From Capitulum mitella (Eukaryota; Arthropoda; Thecostraca; Pollicipedomorpha; Pollicipedidae), in the NCBI GenBank assembly GCA_030062745.1, contig CP099841.1:25857398-25921397 (forward strand): a stretch of DNA of 64,000 nt. Direction: 5' to 3'. Shown here piece by piece: positions 24,286 to 36,117 of this stretch. Below the pieces are notes generated by a model, which saw nothing but the letters and a program-made list of their open reading frames with translations, had not been told where the DNA came from and did not search any database. Position 1 is the stretch's first letter. Every line of letters begins with the position of its first letter. The translations under genes were made by a program, and so were the position numbers.

Positions 24286-26815
24286 GAAAAAGTCTGGGAC
24301 GATATTTCTCCGGCTGAGACGGAGACAGGTCCGTGAGGTGTAAGCAAACCCAGCACTAGTAGGTGATAAGTGTTCTGGATTTCATGGAAATTAGCGGCTG
24401 CCACCAGGCGGCCACACGGAAAATTCCGTCGTTATAGGTGGTAGCACTAGCACCCGGGCACGTCACTGTGCGATGCTCTCTCGCGTTGAGTGCGCATAAA
24501 GTACCCACAGAACCGTAGAACATGTTTTGCCCGATGTCAGTTCTGTTACCTGTTCGCGTTTGACTTGAGAAACGAAAGTTTCCCAAGTGAAATTGAGTAC
24601 CTCTACGTCATTTCGCCTGCGTTCGGTTCCATGCCATAACGGCACAAGTAGCACAATGCAATTTCTCGCAAAGCATGGTACCTGCCTCCCCATCCAGGGG
24701 CGTAGGAGCATCCAGAAAAGGTAGTAGTAAAGGGCGTTTTTCCCCTATGGAGCTTGCGCTAAATTTCCCTCAAAATTGGGGGAAGGCCCCGTCCTCCCCC
24801 CCCCCCGTTCCTATGCTCATAATCTTCATCGGTATCGAAGGGCGCAGCAAGAGCATGAGAAAAACCCTCAAGTTGCTGTCAAAGGTTGGGATGCTGGATT
24901 TGGTATGTAGTTTGCCAAATTATTTTGTAATGCTGCGAAAATCAAGTTACCGTTCCACTTGCTTCATGCCGTAAATATTGCACATTAAAGGAAATTACAG
25001 CGGAATATTACGAAATAACAGAATGATGAGCACAGAAATTTGTCGCAGTTATACTGCTTCCGATTAAACTTGTAGTCCGTTATCTCAAATGATGCGCGAG
25101 TTTTTACCAGTTTTGTTGCATGGTGCGGCCAGTCGGTGATGCCACAAACAGATGGCGGTGATGAAGATCATCCACGAGGAAGCAGCAGCATCGGGTCACA
25201 CGGTGGCTGAACCAGTGCCAGTTAGGAATAGCCCGTGCTTCTGAGTCATGTGGTGCATGTGAGCAGAACTGTCTGTAACGGGGGGAGGGAATCATGATTA
25301 AGCGGGAACCATGATTGATTGAGTGGGAACCTTCGAGAAAATTCACAACGTTATTAATATACAAACGTGCACTCAATTAGCATTTCTACATTCTGACTGT
25401 CGCAATTATCCTTGTTGATGACCATGCTGAAAGACAACGCATTCGCATGCCTTGCGCCACTCCCTACGGCTAGAAACAGAGCGCTCAAATTTCGTCTTGC
25501 ATGCTTAAATTAAAAAGTTTTGACTTTGTCACAAGCCGTCACTGGGCGTCAAGGAGACATCCCATTGACTGTGTGCTAAGACATTGTCGTAACTCGTTAC
25601 GAAATGGCAAGATATTCAGATATAAAGACTGCGCCCCTGGCCACAGTCTTATGTAATTTAAATATTTTGGTTCTGAAAATGATTTTGCCATATATTGCGA
25701 CCATATATTGTGCACCCTATATGACGAACCTCTTCAGACCCGTTGAGTCCAACAATGCACCTATTATCCCGGCTCTTTATACTGCAGCGTTGTTCCACAA
25801 AGCCCCATCTCTAAATCTCCACAGCCACCAAATGATGCCTTGATACGCTTGATACCCCTGACACCGCGAGGCTTCAGGTGAAACAAAGTCGTTTCAGAAG
25901 ATTAAACCTAGACTTCAGCTGCCAATACCGTTTGGCATTGCGTGGCCGTGTGATATAAAATCTGGGAATATCGGGGAACTACCTTGCGAAACCGGACCTT
26001 GGATTTCAGCGATAGCGGGCGGTGAAAGAAAGGCCTGGACTCCCAACAGAAGCAGCACTGGAGAAAGCTGCAGTCATCTTGGTACCATCCTTATCCCGTT
26101 TGCCTTTTTGCTGCCCAAAATTAATGAGTGTTACTTTGGAAAGCCTCCTCATTGTTTATCCACAACTGCGAAGAGGGTTTCATAGCTTCTTTTTGCTGTT
26201 TCCTGTTTACTTGTTAGCTGTTTGCTGTCATCATGACCTTTTTGCTCCACATCACAGTTTCTTTTACGTCGCACGAGTTATTTCCTTGTGTCGTACTCAC
26301 ACGTTGGACAAACGATTTTTTGCCACACTTATAACGCATATTTCGGTTTTCCCAAAAACACATTTGTAGCAAAATTACAGAGGTAATTCAAAACTAGACT
26401 TGCAGCCGTACCTGCATGCCGAAATTTCCAGAGCCTTATACGCCAGCCCGGCAAATAGCCTGGAAAGCTAACTTTCCTGGGATTTACGAAATCTTCAGGG
26501 CGTCGCAGTACGAGGACAAGACAATGACGTAAAAACGGCCTTTTCAAATGAGTCTCGTTATCATTACGAACAGGCGTTGCCCTTTGCGCCCCTATGAGCA
26601 AGGAGCATTTCTCAGTATCTGCCTTTCTTAACCAGCCACCGCCTGGGGTTCTTCATTACTCGCGACTACCTGGGGGGTTGAAATCGACTCCCCTCGTATC
26701 CGAAAAACTAAAAGTCTGATCTACATTATTTCAACAGCAACCGACAGGGTGTTTCTTTCTCATCTCAGGATATAAGACCTGACCTCTTCTGCTGACCTGT
26801 GACGGTGGGACATAG
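24286..26815. other. Spacer of the inverted duplication, no gene seen
   Basis: One 32-bp-type unit (tctgagacgacg... to ggctgagacggag) is recognisable at 24260-24330 and is expanded in the other arm. A poly-C run lies near 24797. The rest is mixed AT-rich sequence with short frames only. Confidence 0.4.
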
Positions 26816-27690
26816 GCTTTATAATGGGGCACTTACATGAGTCACACACAGTTCAAAACCTTGGCGTGTACATGGACAAACGCATGGCTTTCTCGGAATG
26901 CACCAACCATATCACAAAGAAGTACCGTAGTAACCTGGTCGCCCTAAGCCAAGACAAATGGTAACCATGTCGTCCTGATCCAGACACACGTTTTCTTACC
27001 AGTCTCTGACACCCATCATCTGTGCGTTAGTGATGCCATCTGTTCTGTACTACATTTCGGCTTACGGGAGAACAAACAAGACACAGACGCAAAGCATTAA
27101 AAAAAGCATTAACCTGAAAAGACGCTGCACGGGTAATCAGGTAATCAATGGCCGTACGAAACATGAGCACAAATGTGATGCGATAAAGGAACATTGCTGG
27201 CTAAGTGTATCACATATGGTCAGCTATTATAAGCTTGTCCGGCTCACCGAGTCAGATAAAAACGCTTACTCAAGGCACTCTTGATGGATTTGACTGCAAA
27301 TGGCAGCCATCATAGACACAATAAAAAAGTCTAACCAACTGCGACTGCCCTGGAGTAGGGCAGAAACCAGCAAGCAACGGCTGACATGCGGCGCTTTTCC
27401 GGAATAAGACACGGCGTGCAATGTTATACACAAAACGGAACAGAGTTTTATCGAAGTCCTGATATTTCTCTTGCTGACGGAACTTATCTACACGTCACGG
27501 GTTGGTTGTGGAGCATTGGTATGGATTTTGTGGATGGGTGCTTGTGCGCTCTTTTTTAACATGAGTTCGTGTTTGTGTCTGTGAACAGTGTTGCTGTGCA
27601 GTATGCGCCCACCTCTTTTATCTCTGTTTTTACTATTTACGTGTGTTGGTGGAAACTCGAGTTCGTTGGACGCAATATGAAATAAACGAT
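26816..27690 (+). mobile_element. Degenerate non-LTR retrotransposon (LINE) 3' fragment
   Basis: A frame from about 26843 reads TVQNLGVYMDKRMAFSEC followed by HITKKYRSNLVALSQ and a stop. A further frame (about 27012-27284) reads PSVLYYISAYG and, later, KEHCWLSVSHMVSYYKLV. This order, NLGVxMDxxMxF, then PxxLYYxSxxG, then LxWLxVxxxxxYxxxxL, is the region following the reverse transcriptase core in many LINE pol proteins. Stops and a frame change show it is dead. The 5' parts (endonuclease, RT palm) are absent. A run ending gaaataaacg near 27680 may mark the 3' end. The clade cannot be assigned. Confidence 0.65.
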
Positions 27691-27724
27691 GTGGACGGCG
27701 ATGATGGTGAGGCGGTGACGATGC

Positions 27725-28045
27725 CGCCGAGTCGTCCCATACTCAGTCGCAGCCTGACAATCGTCGTCCCAGACTCAATCTCAGCCTGACAGGCGTCGTC
27801 CCAGACTCAGTCTCAGCCTAACAGGCGCCGCCTCAGGCTCATTATCAGCCTGACAGGCGTCGCATCAGACACAGTCTCAGCCTGAGAGGCGTCGTCCCAG
27901 ACTCTCAGCCTGACAAACGTCATCTCAGGCCCATTCTCAGCCTGGCAGGCGTCGTCCCAGACTCAGTCTCCGCCTGACAAACGTCTTCCTAGACTCCTTC
28001 TCAGCCTGACAGGGTTCGTCTGAGACCACGTCTCAGCCGGCCAGA
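27725..28045 (+). repeat. 32-bp minisatellite
   Basis: About nine to ten diverged units of cagcctgacaggcgtcgtcc+cagactcagtct. It abuts the inner edge of the right arm of the inverted duplication. A single related unit sits at the matching edge of the left arm. Confidence 0.85.
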
Positions 28046-28405
28046 CACACCGGACTCGGGACCCAGCTGCGTCGGTGCACAGCTCAAGTCACGCGTCGCC
28101 GCCGACGGTTTCGCCGCATCGTTAAACTGGCGCTAAAGTGCCTCAGAGTCAGCGGAGTGACGTCTGCCGGCAGAATGGTGACAGAACTGGTCAGAACGGA
28201 CCTTGAACCCACCAGCCGGTGCGACAATGTTCGACTGGGGTAGCGAGATCGGCGTTCAGAACGATTTAACGTGGAGGCAGCAAAACAGCAGTCGATGCAA
28301 CTGGCGTGCTCATTACAACAAAAGACTAGCACTGGCACTCAGGCGTCCCTCAAGGAGTCACGTACACCGCACACTCGTCGTGGAATGCCTAAACGCTGTT
28401 CATAT

Positions 28406-29130
28406 GCTGCCGCAGTGTTTGCCTGTTCAGACAACGAAAATAAATACAAATCGAATATAATAGGCATGTTGCGGCGTCACGGCCGATTTGAAAACAAACT
28501 CTAAATTATGTATTAAAAAAGTGGCACACTGGAGCTGCATGGCAATTCATAGTCGGAAACAGCGTGGCAGTCCATCATTAATTCAGTGCACCTCGGAATT
28601 CTTACAGCGCTTCCGCTGTCGCCCTCGCCACAAAGACGTGAATAGCTCGCAGTATGGTTGCGTCATTTCCACATTTCTCACGCCGTCTGATGGGTGGGTT
28701 GACGTGGGCTGTGTCAGTCAGGGTGGAGGTCTCGAGGAAAGGGCAACTAGAGTCCGAAGGAAGGACAGTTGGACTCTTCAGCGCGGGAAAATGGTCAGAG
28801 CGACAGTCCGAGAAACGTAGCAGATGGGATTAATGATCAGATTTCAACCGCTTGTGCATAAGCTTGCTTCACCTGCAGCGTCTCCCGAAGCCCACTAGTA
28901 GTTGTCGGCAGACTGATACTTTGTCTTCATGTGTTCTGAGGGGGTAATAAATCCCCTGCGAGGCACAGCAAAGGCCCGACGATGAATTTCACACACATCA
29001 AAAAGGAGAAAGGGCGTGGCGTGGCGTCAAAAGCTTCGGACTTCCACGTTCATCATGCGGGCGAACAGCACCAGCCAGGCCAATGCAGTGTCGGACCTTC
29101 GTGAATAAAATGTGAGGTGCAGGCTTAGTC
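28406..29130. other. Middle of the inverted right arm, no gene seen
   Basis: Weak resemblance to 22490-22600 in places (a gcgacat...gcaaactggagctggctg-like stretch), otherwise unmatched. No exon supported. Confidence 0.35.
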
Positions 29131-29460
29131 GGCTTCCTGCAAGGGTGTCGGGCCCTCGCCGGCGGAGGACAGGGGTGTCGAGCCCTCTGCGACTGAGTGC
29201 AGGGGTGTCAGACTCTCGCCGGCAGACTGCAGGGCTATCGGACCCTCGCCGGCAGAGTGCAGGGGTGTCGGACCCTCGCCGGCAGAGTGCAGGGGTGTCG
29301 GACCCTCGCCGGCAGAGTGCAGGGGTGTCGGACCCTCGCTGGCCAGAGTTCAGGGATATCGGACCATCGTAGGAAAGTGCAGGGATTTCGGACCCTTGCC
29401 AGCAGAGCGCAGGGGTGTCGGACCCTCACCCGCAGACTGCAGGAGCGTAGGACCACTAAG
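29131..29460 (-). repeat. 30-bp minisatellite, inverted arm
   Basis: Eleven units in strict 30-bp register, on the minus strand the same sequence as the array downstream of gene A (about six units). Four central units are nearly identical, suggesting recent local expansion. Confidence 0.9.
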
Positions 29461-29551
29461 GTAGTGGCCAAGTGGAGCCGGGGCCGGCGGCCAGCGCCGC
29501 GTGCCGCGGCACCGCCGTCAAAGCCACGCTCTTCTGCAGCCAGTTGGCGTC
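29435..29551 (-). pseudogene. Diverged inverted copy of Popeye gene A exon 8
   Basis: The minus strand reads cctgcag/GACGCCAACTGG, giving DANWLQKSVALTAVP, against VANWLEKNVALREVP in exon 8. After that, small deletions change the frame, although the GC-rich sequence (gcgctggccgccggccccgg) still aligns. No copy of exons 1-7 was found beside it. It looks like a relic rather than part of a third gene. Confidence 0.7.
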
Positions 29552-29563
29552 CTGCAGGCATAC

Positions 29564-32500
29564 GGAGTTGGTAGCGAGATTTTCAACAAGCCACTTTCCT
29601 CAGTGCGACCCCAGCTTGACACTCATAAAGTGACACTCTCTAGTCTCTTGCCCGGAGCTTTAACTGTCTTACGTTTCGGCCAAGAAACCTGGAATCTCAG
29701 CAATGTTCAGTGTAAACTTTAATGTACACAACAAGGATATAAGTTGTTTTTGGGTTGTGCCTTCGTTGACCTAGTGGGTGACTGGGTGACTGGGTGACTG
29801 GTTGGCCTGACTTGAGGCTAATGTCAGGCCGAAATTCGTGACCGGCAAACTTCGGCAAACGCCTCATTGGAGGCCCATAAACCCGTGACAATAAATATGG
29901 CTACATGTCGGGTTCACCAGTAAACTATGCGTCACCATTCTGAAAGGAATGCTCAGAAAATGAAAACCGTCAAATAAAACATCCTGCCGTAACAAGCTGT
30001 CCAGCTGCAAACAGCGCAAAGTCAACAACTGACGCGGCCGAATCGTTAACTGGTCCCTGCCTGCTCCCTGGACGCCCTTCCAACGCAGCAGAGTCGTAAA
30101 ACAGCAATCGCCTTTTATTGCTGCGCCCGATGAAGCTAGAGACCCATTGCAAACACGCCCCTACAAGGCCCGGACAGCTGGCACTGCGAAGTCACTCCGG
30201 TGGCAGGTGGTCTCAGCCTGCATGTGTCGAACGTCCAGTTAGCACACCCCAGGCCAGCTGTCCTCAACATCAGATTGTTAACTGTGCTTTGATGCCGTTA
30301 TGTACGTCAGTTTGACCAAGTTTTCTTACCCGTAGCGCTCGGCGCATTCCTCCGTATGGGGGACTTATTCCCCCCCCCCCCCCGACATCTCGAGAACCGG
30401 AGGGGGACTTCTTAAGACCCTTTCTGGATGCGGAGGGGAAGGTGGCTTCTGAAGTCCCCTGGCCCCCTCCCCCCTCTACGGGAGTAGGGTTAACAGACCA
30501 GCGCTGGTTTGTGGTGTTTTATATGTCAGACAGCCAAATCATCTCCGGTGTCACGCGTTTTATACGTCATAGAGCCGACGTTTGCTGTAATGCATGTCAG
30601 ATCGGCATCTGGCCTCTACTCTTCTGTATGCCAGATCTTCAGTTCTCCACGTGATGGGGACTCGGCCGTTACTTGACGGTTGTATGTGATACTGAATGCA
30701 TGCATCCTTTAAGTTTTAACATGCGTGCATGACTTTTACCCGCATGCCGCCCCATTTTTTTAACTTCTGACGTTGAGCCGGTATAGCCGCGAGTGTACTG
30801 CGGATCGCCCATGTATATGTCTTGTGTCCATTGTCCGTTGTCAGTACGCCTACAGCATTACATATGTTAGACCAATGCATGCATGCTGCTTTCCACTTTG
30901 GGCCTCCACCTAACACCAGTCTCGTGGGCGAAGCATTATAGATTCCAGGCAGGAGCCAGCTCCGGCAGAAATTCCATATTGCCTAGTGCCTTTGGGCAGA
31001 AGAGATTCCTGCTGGCCTCGTGTGCACCTGAACGCCACAAAGGCGGGATATGGAACAATATCTGTGTCATGGCCGTTGTGTGGTGCTTCAGAATGTCACA
31101 TTAAGTTACGAATTCTAAAATCGCCAGCTATAATCCAGACGATAGGTCTGTTAACATCCGAACAGAGACAGTCACCAGGCTTGGGGAGAACGGGCACGTT
31201 GTCAGCTCGAAAGGAGACAAATTTAGCCAACTATCCTACGACGAGCAGAGATCTATCCTCACCCCGACGAAACGTGATTATTGGCACCGCAGCAGAGGAA
31301 GAAATCCAGGAAAATGTGATTCTATATGGATGCAGAAGGTAGATTGGCCAGTTAAACTATATAAAAGGGACTATTCAAAGACAGTCACCATCGGAGAACT
31401 AGAGGATGGTCTGCAGCTTTCGGCATAGGATGAAGCGAGCGAAGTCTCAAACGCGCCCAGCATGAAGTCGTATTAGCTCGACAGCAGCCCCAGGTTATGG
31501 GCAGAACCTCCCAAAAATTAGTTCAGTCGGATCAAAATGTTTCTGCAAATCCCCGCACTTCTATCATGCTCGGCATTGTGTAATAAAGCCTGTTATTCCG
31601 GGGAACGCTGATTTTTCATTAAAATGTTTCAGGCGTTAATCGTTGTGGTTATCCATTGAACATTTCGGCGGCAGACCATCTTTGGAAGTGAATGCGGGTT
31701 TTGCGCCTGAAGACCATCATTCTTGGCAACGGCCCGGCGCTGTATCGCTGAGTAGATAAAGCTATAAAACTTGCTTTGATCTCCGGAAATCGATCTGGCC
31801 TCACTACGACGCCCAACGTCGCCACCTAGTACATAACGACGCACGCAAGCATCACACAACGGCTGCAAGTCGTGGCGGACGCGAGGACGACCGGCGTCGG
31901 CCGCCGGCAGGCCGCCGTCGGTGCCGACAGACCTCCGTCGATGCCCAAATCGTCGTGACGGCCGGTCGTTCCCGGCGCCGCCAGCGCCTCAGATAATCGC
32001 TCGGTTGACCTTTGTGTGAAAGCCGGTGCTGGGGCCGGACGCAGGTAGGGCGGCCACGGGGGTGTGAGCGCGGTGTGGCCAGGGTGTTGGACCAGGGTGT
32101 CTGCTGTGCGCGCTGTCTGACCGGCAGCTGTTGGCTCTGCCCGGTGGCGGTGAGCATGACAAAACACGTGTGTTTGTTACAGGAGGAGGGATGGTACCCC
32201 AGAATAAGGATATAGGGCACAAAGTGTGGACATGTTTGTCGTAAAAATCTAGTACAGACTTAGACTAACTTCAGTCTGTAAAAAGGAACATAAGTAAGGG
32301 TTCGAACTAATGGGTAGAGTGGTTTCCCTCGTGATCAGAAAGCGTACTGTGGTCGTGACCGAGAGATTCGTATAGCAGCCTCCTTTCCGCGAACTGTCAG
32401 GCGTACAGGGAGTTTCCCGGCTCCTATAGCCGTAACGGACGAGTCATGTGGAAGAAATCGCCCTGGACGATCAGCCTGAAATCCGATGCACGCTTGTCAC

Positions 32501-33383
32501 CCGTATACCGCCGACCGCGCCGACTACATACACCAATGCAGCATTCAGATTCTACGATGTCTGAGCCGTTGCAACGCTCAGTCGAAGAGACGCCAATCTG
32601 CAGTCAGCTGACTGAAGTTAGTTAGTTGGTTATTGGGGCTTAGGGGCGCACCGACTGCAGGGTCATTCGGCGCCCATCAGCTGACTGAAAGGCGACTGCG
32701 TTGTACGGGATCCACGCACCACCCCCCGCTAGGCAGAACTCTCGAGGAGCGACCGACGTCTGCAAGCCGACGCTGGTCAATGTTCACGGTGACCCTTTAA
32801 CCAAATACCTGGGTACGTCCAGCACACTACGCCTGAATGTCCAGCGACCATGCCACCCCTTCGAAGCGAACGATAACCTCCACGCCCCCGTACAGGTGTA
32901 ATGCTCCACCTCGCCGTTCACGTGGTCACGAGTGGGGAAGATGTCTGCCTGGGCGACGCAAACCGGTCCTTGATGTCGAAAATAACGCCGAGCGGGGAAG
33001 GCGAGAGGCCTTTTGATGATGCGATTCATGTGATCGCGCTTGAATGTTGTGGATGATCTGTTGGAAATATCAGTGGCAAGGCTTATCTGTTTTCCAGCAA
33101 ACACCAAGAGGCCGAGCGGTGCCAAAATACTGCATTTCACTGGCTGGCTGAGAATACACACATCTACCAGGACCAAACGGAGTTTCATGAGTCATTACGT
33201 CGCTTTCCACAGATCACTCAAAGCACGCAGTGATTTTCCCGATTTACCATTGGACGCACGCAACACGACGAATGGTGGTAAGGAACCAGTGAGCAGAATT
33301 GGATGACCTTGCCGTGATGGGGCTTTAACAGCGATCGAGATCACACCCTGCGTGTTTGTGGACCCCATCAAATAAATCTGACC
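29564..33383. other. Gene-poor, repeat remnants
   Basis: This contains a poly-C run of about 15-16 bases near 30370-30385, a tggtgactgggtgac micro-array at about 29773-29800, a GC-rich patch at 31850-32130, and a gttagttagttggttattgg sequence at 32617 resembling SINE tails. An open stretch at 31105-31431 is described separately. No supported gene. Confidence 0.4.
31105..31431 (+). mobile_element. Possible BEL/Pao-type polyprotein remnant
   Basis: An open frame without a start codon, about 108 codons, includes RLGENGHVV, then QLSYDEQRSILTP, and later KVDWPVKL. The LSYDE..(H)PILLP pattern is typical of the region before the integrase zinc finger of BEL/Pao elements, and a WP motif follows the integrase core in these families. 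The match is short and the histidines are not clear, so this is a tentative call. No LTRs were seen. Confidence 0.25.
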
Positions 33384-34228
33384 ATGAAACGGACTGGATT
33401 AATCCGGTGGATCTTACAATTTGATCCAATCCGCCGGACTGGATCCGGATTGGATTGACAAATCTGTTCAGTGCACGAATTTGGATCGGATTTGGCTTTA
33501 AAGTTTCATGAACTTATGCTATTGAAGTAACTGAGGAAAAAATGACTAGAAACCAAGTTGAAATAAGTCAAAGCTAGTCTGAAATTAAGCATCTGACAAC
33601 AAAGTTCATCTTTATGAGTCAACAGTGGTAACATCTGGCACTGGAACATGTTAAGGTCAATCACAAACAAAGACCATGGTCAATCAACAACCGACAAGGA
33701 ACTTAATGGGCCTTTAAGGAGAGCAACATATCAAATGGCTTGCTAGGTTTTTTGGCCGCAAGAAATCTAGCATCTATTCCAAGGACTTATATCTTATAGT
33801 CCGAGCTAGGCACCCAAAACTGAAGGTTAATGTCCACTTGGATTCAGTCCACAGTGTTTTTCCATCAAGTGATCGTGAGTCGGGAAGAGCCTAGATGTAG
33901 GTTGGTGAAAAGTTATACAGAGATGATATATCTTGAAAAAAACATATTGTGTGAGCAATTGACAGACAAAAGCCCTCATTCATCTTTTTACGAGTTTTAC
34001 TTGTGCTAAAACTGAACAGTTCTCTACCAATTTTTTTAGCATACAAGTTTGCATTAGATTAAACATAGAGTTGCTCATTCCGACTATTCTAAGTTTTGGC
34101 CTTCTATTTGTAGCAAATCGGATCCGGATTGGATCAGCTTTGAACGAAATTTATGGATTTGTATTGGATCTGGATTCAACCTTGCGGAATACGGATTAAA
34201 GCGGATGAAACTGGATTATCTGTTTCAT
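33384..34228. mobile_element. Possible 0.85-kb MITE with GGATCC-rich ends
   Basis: Both ends begin atgaaacnga in inverted orientation (33384 onward; complement of 34228 downward). The outer 100 bases on each side are dense in gatccaatccg and ggatccggattggat words. The interior is AT-rich and non-coding. Subterminal repeats of this type suggest a non-autonomous hAT-like element, but I could not see a clean 8-bp target duplication. Confidence 0.35.
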
Positions 34229-35929
34229 ACTGTAATATTAAAACCATTCCGGACAATTTTTTCGACTCACCATGGTCTTGCAGCGTTGGGCAAGGATGGA
34301 TCCAGACCGTGTTACGGGGTAGAGGGAGGAGGTGCACTAAATCTCAATCCATGTAACCTAACCTTCCCCTAGATGCTGATTTCTCCCCGGACTTTGGCCA
34401 CTCTGTTTCGCCATTCTCCAAATTTCGTATGCAAATAAAACTTATGTTCCAAGAACCAAAAATAAACCGGTCCTTCCAAAAAGGGGTCAAAAGACACGTC
34501 GGCCACATTTTTCGCGAACCTAGGGAGAGGGCATGGTACCGATGGACCCGCCAAGATCCATCGGGACCCCCAGCTCCCCCCCGATCCTCCAGTAGTGCTG
34601 GTCCACTGCCGGAGCCCCTTGATAATGCTGATGATTCGGCAAAGATGTTACTGTATGGTAATGAAAGGGTTGAGGAAAATCTCGGAATTCCGGCTTAACC
34701 CGACACCGCCTCGAGGGTGTCAAACAGGGCACCACCCGCGGTTTTTCGTATATAACTTCTGAACCATTAAAGCCAGCTCAACCAAACTTTCCGAGCCTAT
34801 TTATCAATTAATTTTACGTATTTTGACATCAAAACCATTTCCATGCTAGGTCATGCCACAGAGGTATGACGACATAAATGAACCCTTGCATGCATGTTTT
34901 TGCCTCTTCGGGCGGTGGCGTGATCATACCTCGTATTTCGATAATATTCGCGAATACAGTGTATGGATTATTTGGATTTACATAGGTTACGGTCCCCAGA
35001 AGGATATACAACCGTGACACGTCAACATTCGAGGTCATGTTAGATCACGCGCATGATGACAATTGGACTGATTTGCATTGTAGGTGGTAGAAATGGTTGC
35101 CGCTGCAAGCCAGACAAGCAATTATATGCACCTCGTAGCAAGGTTAACCAAATACAGCGTGAGGTCATGTCAGGTCACGTCACAGGTCGAAGTTAAAACA
35201 GAACAGAATGCAACATTGCCTGTGGAAGGTCATTCAGTAGCAGCAGAGAGCAATTATTGTTCCTAGTTAGAAAAAGAAGAATGGCCGTCCTGACTTGGCT
35301 TGACGTTGACCAGATATAGGGCAGACAGAGCAGACTGAATTAACACGAGATGCCATTTCAGTTCTGTACTTGACGCAGTTAGGAATCTCAGGAAACAATT
35401 ATCGATCTTTCTCAGGAAGAGCAATGCAACCTTATCTGGCCTGACCTAGACTGACCTCGACTGGATGAAAAGCAGGTAATGGAAAACTTATCATCAGAAG
35501 GTCCTTCTGTCGTTTATGTCACGTTGATCAAAACGACTGCGAGTAAGTATCGATCTTCGGCCTGTAAAGTAAAACCAATATTTCACCTGATCTAAGGTGA
35601 CATCGACTCCGCATTTTTTTCATTTTTGTATGCCTCTGATGCAGAAGATCGTGAACTTTCGTTTGATATCCAGTTGAAGGCTCTAAGATCAGTATCGCTA
35701 AGAATATGATGCACGAAACGGTGTCAGTTTTCCGATGCCGTGTTATGAGTTTACGTGACCTGTGACGTCATCAGTCACGTGATCAGGGCTAACGTAGCAT
35801 TTTCTGAACTGAAGACTCTGGGGTATCGATAAATGGTAGACCAGTTCAGATCCGACGGCTAGATCCTGACGACAGGGTGGTGCTCTTTTCGGCACCCCCA
35901 GGCGGTCGCGGCACAAAGACATAAAAACA
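34229..35929. other. Intergenic, AGGTCA-rich, no gene seen
   Basis: Many tgacct/aggtca words occur singly and in pairs, especially 34840-35760 (for example gaggtcatgtcaggtcacgt near 35161). No exon supported. Confidence 0.4.
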
Positions 35930-35970
35930 AAAACAGCACAAAAACACGAATCCACTAGAGCCACTTGCCT

Positions 35971-36009
<39 letters not shown>

Positions 36010-36060
36010 CGTGGCTTGTGGTTAAAACAGCACAAAAACCGATCCCTGAGCCACTTGCCT

Positions 36061-36110
<50 letters not shown>

Positions 36111-36117
36111 TTTCTAG
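35930..36117. repeat. Tandem duplication carrying two (TA)n tracts
   Basis: The words aaaacagcacaaaaac and gagccacttgcctggcata occur twice, about 90-94 bases apart (35930 and 36024). Each copy ends in a (TA)n tract, 35974-36005 and 36064-36117, so the whole unit with its microsatellite was duplicated. Confidence 0.85.

Larger units (their letters stand above)
28022..29563 (-). repeat. Inverted duplication, right arm
   Basis: Read on the minus strand from 29563 downward, it gives an exon 8-like sequence, the 30-bp minisatellite, a diverged middle, then the block matching 23881-24285, in the same order as the left arm. Similarity to the left arm stops abruptly at the exon 8 acceptor, so the breakpoint lies at or just before that splice site. 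Confidence 0.8.

Noticed and set aside
22291-29460. CRISPR array from the 30-bp repeats
   Set aside because: Units are contiguous without unique spacers, in animal DNA with introns, and no cas genes are present.
29131-29563. A third, minus-strand Popeye gene
   Set aside because: Only exon 8 is copied and it is frame-shifted; no copies of exons 1-7 were found further along the minus strand.
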